Assembly (NCBI RefSeq): GCF_030814995.1
Contig: NZ_JAUSVX010000002.1
Location: forward strand, 701,785-738,173
Length of the DNA stretch: 36,389 nt
Direction: 5' to 3'
Source of the DNA: Labrys wisconsinensis
Lineage (GTDB): Bacteria; Pseudomonadota; Alphaproteobacteria; Rhizobiales; Labraceae
Shown: positions 17,034 to 24,404 of the stretch, piece after piece
How the letters are laid out: every line of letters begins with the position of its first letter
How positions within the stretch are numbered: the first letter of the stretch is position 1
Program-made: the position numbers and the translations under genes
Notes under the pieces: model-generated
The model's input: the letters and a program-made list of their open reading frames with translations, nothing else
Told to the model about the DNA's origin: nothing
Database searches by the model: none

Positions 17034-18076
17034 GTTCCGAAATACTGCTCGTATTTCTGCTTGATGGTGTCGACCGCATCGCGCACGGCGGCGGGATCGG
17101 AATAGATCAGCTTGATCTGCGACAGCGGCGTGCGCGTCGCCTTCTCCTTGATGTCGGGCCGGACCGAGCGCAGGCCGCCGAAGTCGTAGTTCAGCTGCTG
17201 GGCCTCCTGGGTGAACATGAAGGCGTAGAACAGCCTGGCGGCGTTGGGATGCGGCGCGTGACCGAGGATCGCCGCATTGCCGAAGGCGATCGAGGTGCCC
17301 TCGGGGGGATAGACCACCTTGATCGGCACGCCCTTATCCTGAAGGATGAAGACGTTGTATTCGTTGCCGTCCGCCTGGATCGGCCGCTCGCCCTGCGACA
17401 GGATCTTGGGCGGCTCGGTCGAGGACTGGACCTGCATGATGCCCTGGTGGCCGAGCTTCTCGAAATAGTCCCAGCCCAGGAGCTGGCTCATCGCATAGGT
17501 CGCGGTCATGACGTTGCCGCTGTAGCCGGGATGCGACTTGACGAGCTTGCCCTTGTATTTGGGGTCGAGAAGGTCGGTCCAGGTCCTGGGCGCGTCTTCC
17601 GCCTTCACCAGGTCGGAGCGGTAGGCGAGGACGGTCAGGGTGCAGCGGAACGCGGCATATTGCCCGTCGGGGTCGCGGTCCTTCTCGGGCCAATACTTGG
17701 CCACGTCCTCGGGGACCGCGGGGCTGAGCCAGCCCTGGTCCTTGAACACCAGGAAATGCGCGGCGTCCGAGGTCTCGATCACGTCGGCATTGTAGACGCC
17801 GCTGGAATATTCCTGGCCGATGCGCTGGAAGACGCGTTCGGAGCCGGCACGCTCGACCTGGACGCTGATGCCGGGATATTTCGCCTTGAAGGCGGCCCCG
17901 AGCTTCTCGGCCACCTGCACGTCGGTCGAGGTGTAGTAGACGACGTGGCCCTCCTTGGTGGCCGCGGCGACGAGGTCCGATGTGACGGGATAGGGGGCCG
18001 GGGCGCCCGCCGACGCCGCCTGGCTCAATGCCAGGCCGCCGACGAAGACGGCCGCTGCGATCATGGTCCTCGACAT
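17030..18076 (-). CDS. Periplasmic binding protein of an Fbp-type ABC transporter
   Basis: 348 residues from ATG 18076 (GGGAGGG upstream). A signal peptide ends at about residue 23 (AASA/GAP) with no lipobox cysteine. The mature part reads as a class-II type-1 solute-binding protein of the iron(III)/2-aminoethylphosphonate/thiamine group: VVYYTSTD, NADVIETSDAAHF, AYRSDLVKAEDAPRTWTDLLDPKYKGKL. These phrases are common in the group. The paired C-terminal tyrosines that bind ferric iron in FbpA are not obvious, so a ligand other than free iron is possible. It is translationally coupled to the permease. Confidence 0.88.
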   Translation of the reverse strand: MSRTMIAAAVFVGGLALSQAASAGAPAPYPVTSDLVAAATKEGHVVYYTSTDVQVAEKLGAAFKAKYPGISVQVERAGSERVFQRIGQEYSSGVYNADVIETSDAAHFLVFKDQGWLSPAVPEDVAKYWPEKDRDPDGQYAAFRCTLTVLAYRSDLVKAEDAPRTWTDLLDPKYKGKLVKSHPGYSGNVMTATYAMSQLLGWDYFEKLGHQGIMQVQSSTEPPKILSQGERPIQADGNEYNVFILQDKGVPIKVVYPPEGTSIAFGNAAILGHAPHPNAARLFYAFMFTQEAQQLNYDFGGLRSVRPDIKEKATRTPLSQIKLIYSDPAAVRDAVDTIKQKYEQYFGT

Positions 18077-18119
18077 GGATTCCCTCCCTGGTTTCGTGCT
18101 GGCAAGGCTCTGGTCTTGA

Positions 18120-18146
18120 CCGTCGGCCGGGAAAGCCGGCCGTCGG
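18120..18146 (-). other. Intercistronic stem-loop between ABC ATPase and binding-protein genes
   Basis: CGGCCGG (18124-18130) pairs with CCGGCCG (18136-18142) around a 5-nt loop, extended by three more pairs beyond one T-T mismatch. It lies in the 77-nt gap after the ATPase stop. No T-run follows, so it is not a classical terminator. It could shield the 5' end of the binding-protein message and raise its level. Confidence 0.5.
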
Positions 18147-18153
18147 CGCCGAG

Positions 18154-19221
18154 CTAAAGTGCGAGCGCCCGGCAGGTGTCCGGCGGGCAATGGAGCCAGA
18201 CCTGCTCGCCCGCGGGAATGGCGACGTCGACGGGCGCGATCGCCCGCACCGTGTCGCCGCCCGATGTGCTGAGGAGATAGTCGCGGTGGGAGCCGAGATA
18301 GACCTGCCGCACGACCTGCCCGGCCGCCCAGTTGGTGTCCTCGCCCGGCGGCCGCTGCCGCGCCAGCCGGACGTCGTGGTGACGCACCGAGACCGCGGTC
18401 TCGGCGCCGGTGGCAAAATCGCCGCCGCCGCAGCGCAGCACGAGCCCGCCGCCGCAATCGACCGCGTCCGCGCCGACGCGGCGGCCCGAGAAGACATTGG
18501 TGCCGCCGATGAACTGCGCCACGAATTTCGAGCGGGGCCGCTGATAGATCTCCTCTGGCGTGCCGGCCTGCTCGACCGCGCCCCGGTTCATCACCACGAT
18601 CATGTCGGCAGCGGTCATCGCCTCGGTCTGGTCATGGGTGACATAGACGGTGGTGTAGCGGAACTCGTCGTGCAGCCGGCGGATCTCGAAGCGCATCTCC
18701 TCGCGCAGATTGGCATCGAGGTTGGACAGCGGCTCGTCGAGCAGCAGCGTCTCCGGCTCGACGACCAGGGCGCGCGCCAGCGACACCCGCTGCTGCTGGC
18801 CGCCGGAGAGCTCGGCGGGATAGCGCTCGGCGAGCTCGGCCAGGCGCGTGGCCTGCAGGATGCGGCCGACGCGGGTGCGGACGTCCTCCCGGCCCAGGCG
18901 CCGGAGCTTCAGGCCGTAGGCGACGTTCTCGAACACGGTCATGTGCGGCCAGAGCGCATAGCTCTGGAAGATCATCGACATGTTGCGCGCCTCGGGCGGC
19001 TCGCTGGCCCCAGGCGAGGAGATCACCCGCCCGCCGACGCGGATCCGGCCGTCCGAGGGCTGGACGAAGCCGGCGATCAGGCGCAGCGTCGTGGTCTTGC
19101 CGCATCCCGACGGGCCGAGCAGGCAGACCAGCGTGCCCTTTTCAATGGCGAGATCGACCGCATCGACGACCGTCAGGCTGCCGTAGCGCTTGGTCAGGCC
19201 GTCCAGTTCCACAAAGGCCAT
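18154..19221 (-). CDS. ABC transporter ATPase (Fbp/PotA type)
   Basis: 355 residues from ATG 19221, which gives the usual MAFVELDGLTKRYG start; an upstream in-frame ATG at 19296 would lie inside the operator. Walker A is GPSGCGKTT at residues 36-44, with Q-loop FQSYALWPHMT, signature LSGGQQQRVSLARAL, Walker [13 protein letters not shown] and H-loop VTHDQTEAM. A C-terminal TOBE-like domain (about 280-355) is present, as in FbpC and PotA. It is the first gene of the importer operon, 75 bp downstream of operator 3. Confidence 0.92.
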   Translation of the reverse strand: MAFVELDGLTKRYGSLTVVDAVDLAIEKGTLVCLLGPSGCGKTTTLRLIAGFVQPSDGRIRVGGRVISSPGASEPPEARNMSMIFQSYALWPHMTVFENVAYGLKLRRLGREDVRTRVGRILQATRLAELAERYPAELSGGQQQRVSLARALVVEPETLLLDEPLSNLDANLREEMRFEIRRLHDEFRYTTVYVTHDQTEAMTAADMIVVMNRGAVEQAGTPEEIYQRPRSKFVAQFIGGTNVFSGRRVGADAVDCGGGLVLRCGGGDFATGAETAVSVRHHDVRLARQRPPGEDTNWAAGQVVRQVYLGSHRDYLLSTSGGDTVRAIAPVDVAIPAGEQVWLHCPPDTCRALAL

Positions 19222-19295
19222 GCCGTTTCCCTGCCTGCTGCTGGCACATGGGCTTCTTGTTCTTGCCTGCCGTGATGGTTTCCTTAACTCTGTCA

Positions 19296-19307
19296 ATTGT
19301 CAACAAT
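19296..19307. promoter_or_regulatory. GntR-type operator 3, upstream of the ABC transporter operon
   Basis: ATTGTCAACAAT, the exact reverse complement of operator 1 (8400-8411). On the minus strand it contains TTGACA facing the ATPase gene, and a second TTGACA overlaps the adjacent GTCAAT. It lies in the 118-bp gap between the ATPase start and the upstream chromate-transporter stop. Confidence 0.7.
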
Positions 19308-19339
19308 AAACTGAAAACGACCCAATTCAGCGGCAGGAA

Positions 19340-19885
19340 TCAGACCTGCCCGGTCGCGACCGCCAGCCCCAGGAACAGGACCGAGCCGGCCAGCATCAGC
19401 GCCAGGGCGCCAGCCTTCGTGCGCGAGACGGCGACCGCCGCCAGCAGCGCCACGCACCAGGCCACCCACCCTCCCCTGGCGTCGCGCAGCAGCGAGAAGA
19501 CGCTGGAGAGCACCAGCCCGGCTGCGATCGGCGCCAGGCCCTTGGCCACGGCGCGCTGCCAGATCGCGCCGGGATGGCTGTGCCAGAGATAGGCGATGCC
19601 GAAGACGAGCAGCGAGGACGGCAGGAAGATGGCTGCGGTCGCGAGCACGGCGCCGAGCCAGCCCGAGACGTGCCAGCCGATCAGGGTGACGATCAGCGTG
19701 CCGGGGCCGGGCGCCACCCGCGACACGGCGAACACGTCGAGGAAGCCCGGCCCGCTCAGCCAATGATGCTGGTCGACGACGCTGCGCCGAACGTCGCCCA
19801 GGATCGAGACGCCGCCGCCGATCGTCATCAGCGACAGCGGCGCGAAGGTGAGGACCAGCGCGAGGAGCGGATCATCCTTGTTCAC
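19340..19885 (-). CDS. Chromate transporter family protein, second half
   Basis: 181 residues from GTG 19885. The CHR domain shows the family signature near the N-terminus (FAPLSLMTIGGG, then SRVAPGPGTLIVTLIGW) and about five to six membrane segments. It overlaps the upstream CHR gene by 14 bp, forming a short-chain pair. Such pairs work as heterodimers, and known members export chromate. No chrB or other metal-resistance gene is near and the pair sits inside a carboxylate-catabolic cluster, so the real substrate may be another anion. That last point is inference. Confidence 0.85.
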   Translation of the reverse strand: MNKDDPLLALVLTFAPLSLMTIGGGVSILGDVRRSVVDQHHWLSGPGFLDVFAVSRVAPGPGTLIVTLIGWHVSGWLGAVLATAAIFLPSSLLVFGIAYLWHSHPGAIWQRAVAKGLAPIAAGLVLSSVFSLLRDARGGWVAWCVALLAAVAVSRTKAGALALMLAGSVLFLGLAVATGQV

Positions 19886-20456
19886 GGCGGGAGCGTCCGA
19901 AGGCCAGGCCGATGCCGATCGGGGCGAACACCGCGATCAGGACCGGGGTCGAGAGGTGGAAGACGAGGGCACCGACGATCGTGCCGGCGAGGATGGCCAC
20001 CGAGGCGAGATCACCGCCGGCATGGCGCGCCGCCCGGTAGCCGACGGCGAGCGACAGGCCCATGGCCGTGGCCGCCACGCCGGCGAGCAAGGCGCCGGCG
20101 ACGGGCCAGGCGCTGAGGCGGAGCAGCGTCTCGCCGATCAGCACGATGAGGACGGCCGGCGGCAGGATGACGGCCGCGAGCGCGATCAAGGCCCCGCCGG
20201 CGCCGCGGGCACGGTAGCCGAGCCAGATCGCCAGGTTGGCGACGTTGACGCCGGGCAGCGCCTGGCTGACCGCCAGGCCTTCAAGGAACTCGTCCTCCCG
20301 CATCCAGCGCCGCCTGACCACCAGCTCGGCATGCATCATGCCGCTGACGCCGCCGCCGAAGCTGGTGATGCCGAGCTTGGCGAAGACGAAGAACAGGGCC
20401 GCGAGGCTTTGCCGGCCGGCCTCCTCGGCAGGCGGCGACGGGCTGGCTCCGTCCAT
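19872..20456 (-). CDS. Chromate transporter family protein, first half
   Basis: 194 residues from ATG 20456 (TGAGGAG upstream); a longer frame to 20516 lacks support. It contains the CHR motif FAKLGITSFGGGVSGMM and VSQALPGVNVANLAIWLGY, the counterpart of the proline/glycine-rich loop in its partner. About five to six membrane segments are visible. It is the first gene of the two-gene CHR unit and diverges from gntR2; operator 4 lies in the shared 109-bp region, so it may respond to the same regulator. Confidence 0.86.
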   Translation of the reverse strand: MDGASPSPPAEEAGRQSLAALFFVFAKLGITSFGGGVSGMMHAELVVRRRWMREDEFLEGLAVSQALPGVNVANLAIWLGYRARGAGGALIALAAVILPPAVLIVLIGETLLRLSAWPVAGALLAGVAATAMGLSLAVGYRAARHAGGDLASVAILAGTIVGALVFHLSTPVLIAVFAPIGIGLAFGRSRREQG

Positions 20457-20526
20457 GGGCGGCTCCTCAGGGTGAGCTCGGCGGTAGTGCCACGGCCGCG
20501 ACGGCCGTGCAACCACGGTTTTGTAG

Positions 20527-20538
20527 TCTGTTGACAGT
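20527..20538. promoter_or_regulatory. GntR-type operator 4, between the CHR pair and gntR2
   Basis: TCTGTTGACAGT, with CTGT-TG-ACAG (20528-20537) a perfect inverted repeat. It shares the core TGTTGACA with operators 1-3. TTGACA here points toward gntR2, whose start is 28 bp away, suggesting autoregulation. Confidence 0.65.
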
Positions 20539-20565
20539 TTGCAGTAAATAGTAGAACGTCACCAC

Positions 20566-21249
20566 ATGGGCGGCGACCTCGAATTCCTCCAGAACCATTC
20601 CCTGACCAGCGTGCTGCGGCGCGAGATCGAGGCGCTGATCCTGTCGGGCGCCTTCGGCCCGGGCGAGCGCCTCAACGAGAACCTGCTCGCCGCGCGCTTC
20701 GCCGTCAGCCGCGGGCCGGTGCGCGAGGCCTGCCGGGCCCTGGTCGAGAAGGGCCTGCTCGAGCTCGTCCCCAATCGCGGGGTGTACGTGCGCCGGATCG
20801 ACGACCGCCAGGCTGCAGAGCTCTACGACCTGCGCGCCGGCCTGTTCGCCACCGCGGCCCGCCTGCTGGCCGCCACCATCACGGACGCCGAGCTGGACGA
20901 GCTCGACGCCCTGCTTCTCGGCATGGAGGCGGCCGCGGCGCGGCAGTCGCTGGAGGACTACTATCCGCTCAACCTCGCCTTCCACGAGCGGATCCTGAGC
21001 TTTGCCGGCAACGCAAGCCTGCTGGCCGCCTATCGCGAGGCGATCAAGGCGCTGCACCTGTTCCGCGAGCGCGGCCTGCTGCACGGCGGCGGCCTCTCGG
21101 TCTCGAACAGCGAGCATCGCGCCATCCTCGAGGCCCTGCGCGGGCACCGGCCGCTCGCCGCCATGGAAGCGGCGTTCCTCCACGTCCAGAACGGTAAGGC
21201 GCGGATGATCCTGCCCGGCCGCGAGGACGGACAGACCGGGACGGCCTGA
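20566..21249 (+). CDS. GntR family regulator 2 (FadR subfamily, FCD domain)
   Basis: 227 residues. The winged HTH is at about 12-72 (FGPGERLNENLLAARFAVSR, then GPVREA) and the FCD domain holds NLAFH and NSEHRAIL. It is a sister of regulator 1 at 14346-15053, probably from an old duplication. It heads the plus-strand unit gntR2-tctCBA-prpD2-SDR-prpD3, with 37 nt to tctC. A TGTTGACA palindrome 28 bp before its start suggests self-regulation. The effector is presumably the acid imported by the Tct system. Start ATG 20566 lacks a strong Shine-Dalgarno sequence but fits the family N-terminus. Confidence 0.92.
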   Translation: MGGDLEFLQNHSLTSVLRREIEALILSGAFGPGERLNENLLAARFAVSRGPVREACRALVEKGLLELVPNRGVYVRRIDDRQAAELYDLRAGLFATAARLLAATITDAELDELDALLLGMEAAAARQSLEDYYPLNLAFHERILSFAGNASLLAAYREAIKALHLFRERGLLHGGGLSVSNSEHRAILEALRGHRPLAAMEAAFLHVQNGKARMILPGREDGQTGTA

Positions 21250-21286
21250 CCACCCCGGGAAAGACACAAGAACGAGAGGGAGGACC

Positions 21287-22330
21287 ATGACCGCAGACCC
21301 GTTCAAGCTCGCCATGGCGCGGCTGGCGATCGCCGCCGCGCTCGGTGCGACGATCCCCGCCGCGCTCGGTGCGACGATCCCCGCCGCGCTCTGCGCGACG
21401 ATCCCCGCCGCGCTCTGCGCGGCGATCACCGCTCCGGCTCTTGCAGCCGGCAAATATCCGAGCGGCGTCGTGACGCTCGTCACCCATTCCAGCCCGGGCG
21501 GCGGCAGCGACGTCTTCCTGCGCGAGATGCTGCCGCATCTGCAGGCGCATCTCGGCGGCACGCTGATCGTGCAGAACATCCAGGGCGGCAGCGGCGCCAA
21601 GGCGGTGGCGATCACCGCGTCGGCCCCGCCCGACGGCACGATGCTCTATGCCACCACGCCGACCTACATCTATACCTCGCTGCTCAGCCACCCTGCGGCG
21701 ACCTACAAGGACCTCGAGCCGCTGGTGAACGTGTTCTACGACCCCGAGGTCGTCTACACCGCCGCCGACTCCGCCTTCCCCGACCTCGCCTCGGTGATCG
21801 CGCATGCCAGGGAAGCGCGCGGCAAATGGGGCGCGGCCAACCCGGCCTCGCTCGAGCGCCAGGCGCTCGAGCAGATCAAGCAGAAGACCGGCGTCAACGC
21901 CTCGATCGTCACTTTCGAGGGCGGCGGCGACATGCTGATCAACGTGCTCAACCACGGGCTCGACATCGGTGTCGGCGAGGTCGAGGAGATCCGCGCCCAG
22001 CTCGATGCCGGCAAGATCCGCCTGCTGGCGGTGCTCGGCGACAAGCGGCTCGACCAGTTCCCCGACCTCAAGACCGCGCGGGAGCAGGGCGTCGACGTCG
22101 CGGTGGTCAAGTTCCGCGGCCTCGCCGGCCCGAAGAACACGCCGCCCGAGGTGATCGCCGCCTGGGAGGAGGCCATTCCCAAGCTGCTCGCCGATCCCGC
22201 CTACGAGAAAGTCTACCTGGAGAACAATCTCCAGCCCGGCTTCATGAACCATGCCGACTACATCAGGTTCATCGACGGCTTCGGCAGCGACACCACCGCC
22301 TTTCTCAGGAAGAGCGGGGTGATCAAATGA
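21287..22330 (+). CDS. tctC: Tripartite tricarboxylate transporter substrate-binding protein (TctC/Bug)
   Basis: 347 residues from ATG 21287 after GGGAGGACC. It is a Bug-family periplasmic binding protein: VTHSSPGGGSDVFLREM is the ligand-binding loop, followed by NIQGGSGAKA and GTMLYATTP. C-terminal phrases RLLAVLGDKR and FRGLAGPKNTPPEV are typical. The signal peptide is abnormally long because four copies of an eight-residue unit (AALGATIP or variants) expand its hydrophobic core; cleavage is probably after PALAA near residue 54. The stop overlaps the tctB start (ATGA). Bug proteins bind carboxylates such as citrate; the ligand here is unknown. Confidence 0.93.
   Translation: MTADPFKLAMARLAIAAALGATIPAALGATIPAALCATIPAALCAAITAPALAAGKYPSGVVTLVTHSSPGGGSDVFLREMLPHLQAHLGGTLIVQNIQGGSGAKAVAITASAPPDGTMLYATTPTYIYTSLLSHPAATYKDLEPLVNVFYDPEVVYTAADSAFPDLASVIAHAREARGKWGAANPASLERQALEQIKQKTGVNASIVTFEGGGDMLINVLNHGLDIGVGEVEEIRAQLDAGKIRLLAVLGDKRLDQFPDLKTAREQGVDVAVVKFRGLAGPKNTPPEVIAAWEEAIPKLLADPAYEKVYLENNLQPGFMNHADYIRFIDGFGSDTTAFLRKSGVIK
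21335..21430 (+). repeat. Four 24-bp tandem repeats inside the tctC signal peptide
   Basis: Units at 21335-21358, 21359-21382, 21383-21406 and 21407-21430. Units 1 and 2 are identical (GCCGCGCTCGGTGCGACG then ATCCCC). Unit 3 changes GGT to TGC and unit 4 has two further changes. The repeat stays in frame and adds 24 residues to the hydrophobic core. Confidence 0.92.
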
Positions 22331-22905
22331 ACGCCCGTTCGACCGACCGCACGTCGCGCGCCACCGTCGGCCGCGATGCGGTCTGCGGCGTGGCGACGCT
22401 CGTCGTCGCGCTCCTCTACTATCTCGGCGCCAGGGCCATCCCGGAGAGCATGCTGGCCGATGCGATCGGGCCGAGCGGGCTGCCGATCGGCTATGCCGGC
22501 GTGCTGGCCGCGCTCTCGGTCGTGCTGATCGCGCGCTCGGTGCTCGGCCGCTCGCCCGCAGCCGACAGGCGGGGCGCGCCGACAGCGAGGCCGCCGGCCG
22601 CCGACGAAGCGGCGCCGGGGCGAAGCGCCCGACCCCGCCGCGGCGAGGACGTCGCGCTGCGCGACGTCGCCCGCGCGGCCGGTGTCCTGGCGATCGGCAT
22701 TGCCTATGTCCTGGCCCTGCCGGCGATCGGCTATCCCCTCGGCATCGCCCTGCTCATATCAGCGATGGTGCTCTACCAGGGCGGCAAGGCCGGGCGCAGC
22801 CTGGCGCTGGCGGCGATCGGCGGCGCCGCGCTGTTCTGGCTGGTCTTCGCCCATGTCCTCCACCTCCCCGTGCCGATGGGCCTGTGGCCCTCGGTCATCC
22901 CCTGA
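22327..22905 (+). CDS. tctB: Tripartite tricarboxylate transporter small membrane subunit TctB
   Basis: 192 residues starting at ATG 22327, overlapping the tctC stop. Four membrane helices are visible: about 17-35, 53-72, 115-140 and 145-175. A Pro/Ala/Arg-rich cytoplasmic linker between helices 2 and 3 (about residues 75-110) is longer than average. TctB subunits are poorly conserved in sequence but keep this four-helix plan between tctC and tctA. It ends 8 nt before tctA. Confidence 0.88.
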   Translation: MNARSTDRTSRATVGRDAVCGVATLVVALLYYLGARAIPESMLADAIGPSGLPIGYAGVLAALSVVLIARSVLGRSPAADRRGAPTARPPAADEAAPGRSARPRRGEDVALRDVARAAGVLAIGIAYVLALPAIGYPLGIALLISAMVLYQGGKAGRSLALAAIGGAALFWLVFAHVLHLPVPMGLWPSVIP

Positions 22906-22913
22906 GGACGGCC

Positions 22914-24404
22914 ATGGAAGCTCTCCTCGCCACGCTCTTCACCACGCCGATCGTCCCGGCCGCCGTCGCCGGCGTGATCTGGGGCGTGCTCGGCGGCGCC
23001 CTGCCCGGCATATCCCCGTCGATCACCATGGCGCTGCTGCTGCCCTTCACCTATGGCATGGACCCCTCGGCCGCCGTGGTGCTGCTCGGCTCGACCTATT
23101 ACGGCGCCGAATATGGCGGCTCGATCCCGGCCATCCTGATCCGCACGCCCGGGACCAATTCCGCCGCGGCGACGCTGCTCGACGGCTATGCCATGAACCA
23201 GCAGGGCCGCGCCGGCGAGGCGCTCGGCATCTCGCTGTTCTCCGGCGTGGTCGGCGGCATCGTCGGCCTGATGATGCTGGTGCTGCTGACCAAGCCTTTG
23301 TCGCAGGTCGCGCTCGCCTTCCAGCCCTCCTCCTATTTCGCCCTCGGCATGCTCGGGCTCAGCGTCATCGCCTCGCTGTCGGGCGACTCCCTGATCAAGG
23401 GCCTGATGGCCGGGGTGATGGGCCTGATGGTGGCTTCGATCGGCACCGATCCGGTCACCGGCATGAACCGCTTCACCTTCGACAGCCCCGAGCTCCTGTC
23501 GGGCATCCCGCCGATCCTGGTGATGGTCGGCCTCTACGCCGTCGCCGAGCTGATGACCAAGAGCGGCGAGAGCCAATGGGCCAAGGCCGACCGGGCGCAG
23601 GCGCGCGTGGTGTTCCCGAGCCCGTCGATGTGGCGGCGGATCGCCCCGGCCCAGCTGATCGGCTCGATCGTCGGCCTGATCGAAGGCGTCACCCCCGGCG
23701 CCGGCGGCACGGTCGCCTCCTTCCTCGCCTATAACGAGGCGCGGCGCTGGTCCTCGCGCAAGGAGGAGTTCGGCCACGGCTCGCCCGAGGGCATCGCCGC
23801 GCCGGAGGCCGCCAACACCGCGACGTCGAAGACGGCCCTGATCCCGATGCTCAGCCTCGGCATCCCCGGCTCGAACTCGGCCGCGGTGCTGCTCGGCGGC
23901 TTCCTGATCCAGGGGCTGATCCCGGGGCCGATGCTGTTCGTCCAGCACGGGGAGGTGGTGACAGACCTCTATCTCGGCCTCGCCGTCAGCGTCTTCGCCC
24001 TGATCCCGGTGGGCTATCTCATCATGCCGCCGTGCATCTGGCTGGTGAACCGGCCGCAGCCCTACCTCATGGCCTTCATCTTCGCGCTGGTGCTGTCGGG
24101 CGTCTATGCCATCGAGAACAGCCTGTTCCAGGTCGGCCTGACGCTGGCCTTCGGCGCGGTCGGCTTCGCCATGCGCTATCTCCGCATGCCGGTGCTGCCG
24201 ATGGTGCTCGGCGTGGTGCTTGGCTTCATGGTCGAATCGAACTTCCGCCGCGCCCTCGTCCTCTCCGACGGGGACGTGACCGTGTTCCTCAGCGATCCGA
24301 TCTCCGCCGGCCTGCTGATCGTCGCCGCCGGCTTCCTCATCAGCGCCCTGGTTCGCCACTGGAAGGACGGTCGGTCCCACACTGCAAGGGAAGCCCATCC
24401 GTGA
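22914..24404 (+). CDS. tctA: Tripartite tricarboxylate transporter large membrane subunit TctA
   Basis: 496 residues from ATG 22914, 8 nt after tctB. It contains the two hallmark loops: GALPGISPSITMALLLPFTYG followed by YYGAEYGGSIPAILIRTPGT in the first half, and EGVTPGAGGTVASFLAYNEA followed by SLGIPGSNSAAVLLGGF in the second. About 11-12 membrane segments. TctA forms the sodium- or proton-coupled channel for acids delivered by TctC. Its stop overlaps a GTG start (GTGA) of the next gene, so transport and catabolism are translationally coupled. Confidence 0.95.
   Translation: MEALLATLFTTPIVPAAVAGVIWGVLGGALPGISPSITMALLLPFTYGMDPSAAVVLLGSTYYGAEYGGSIPAILIRTPGTNSAAATLLDGYAMNQQGRAGEALGISLFSGVVGGIVGLMMLVLLTKPLSQVALAFQPSSYFALGMLGLSVIASLSGDSLIKGLMAGVMGLMVASIGTDPVTGMNRFTFDSPELLSGIPPILVMVGLYAVAELMTKSGESQWAKADRAQARVVFPSPSMWRRIAPAQLIGSIVGLIEGVTPGAGGTVASFLAYNEARRWSSRKEEFGHGSPEGIAAPEAANTATSKTALIPMLSLGIPGSNSAAVLLGGFLIQGLIPGPMLFVQHGEVVTDLYLGLAVSVFALIPVGYLIMPPCIWLVNRPQPYLMAFIFALVLSGVYAIENSLFQVGLTLAFGAVGFAMRYLRMPVLPMVLGVVLGFMVESNFRRALVLSDGDVTVFLSDPISAGLLIVAAGFLISALVRHWKDGRSHTAREAHP

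Noticed and set aside
14382-17105. 907-codon open frame on the plus strand
   Set aside because: Runs opposite a regulator and a permease with clear family motifs; the translation is low-complexity and Asp/Glu/Arg/Gly-rich.
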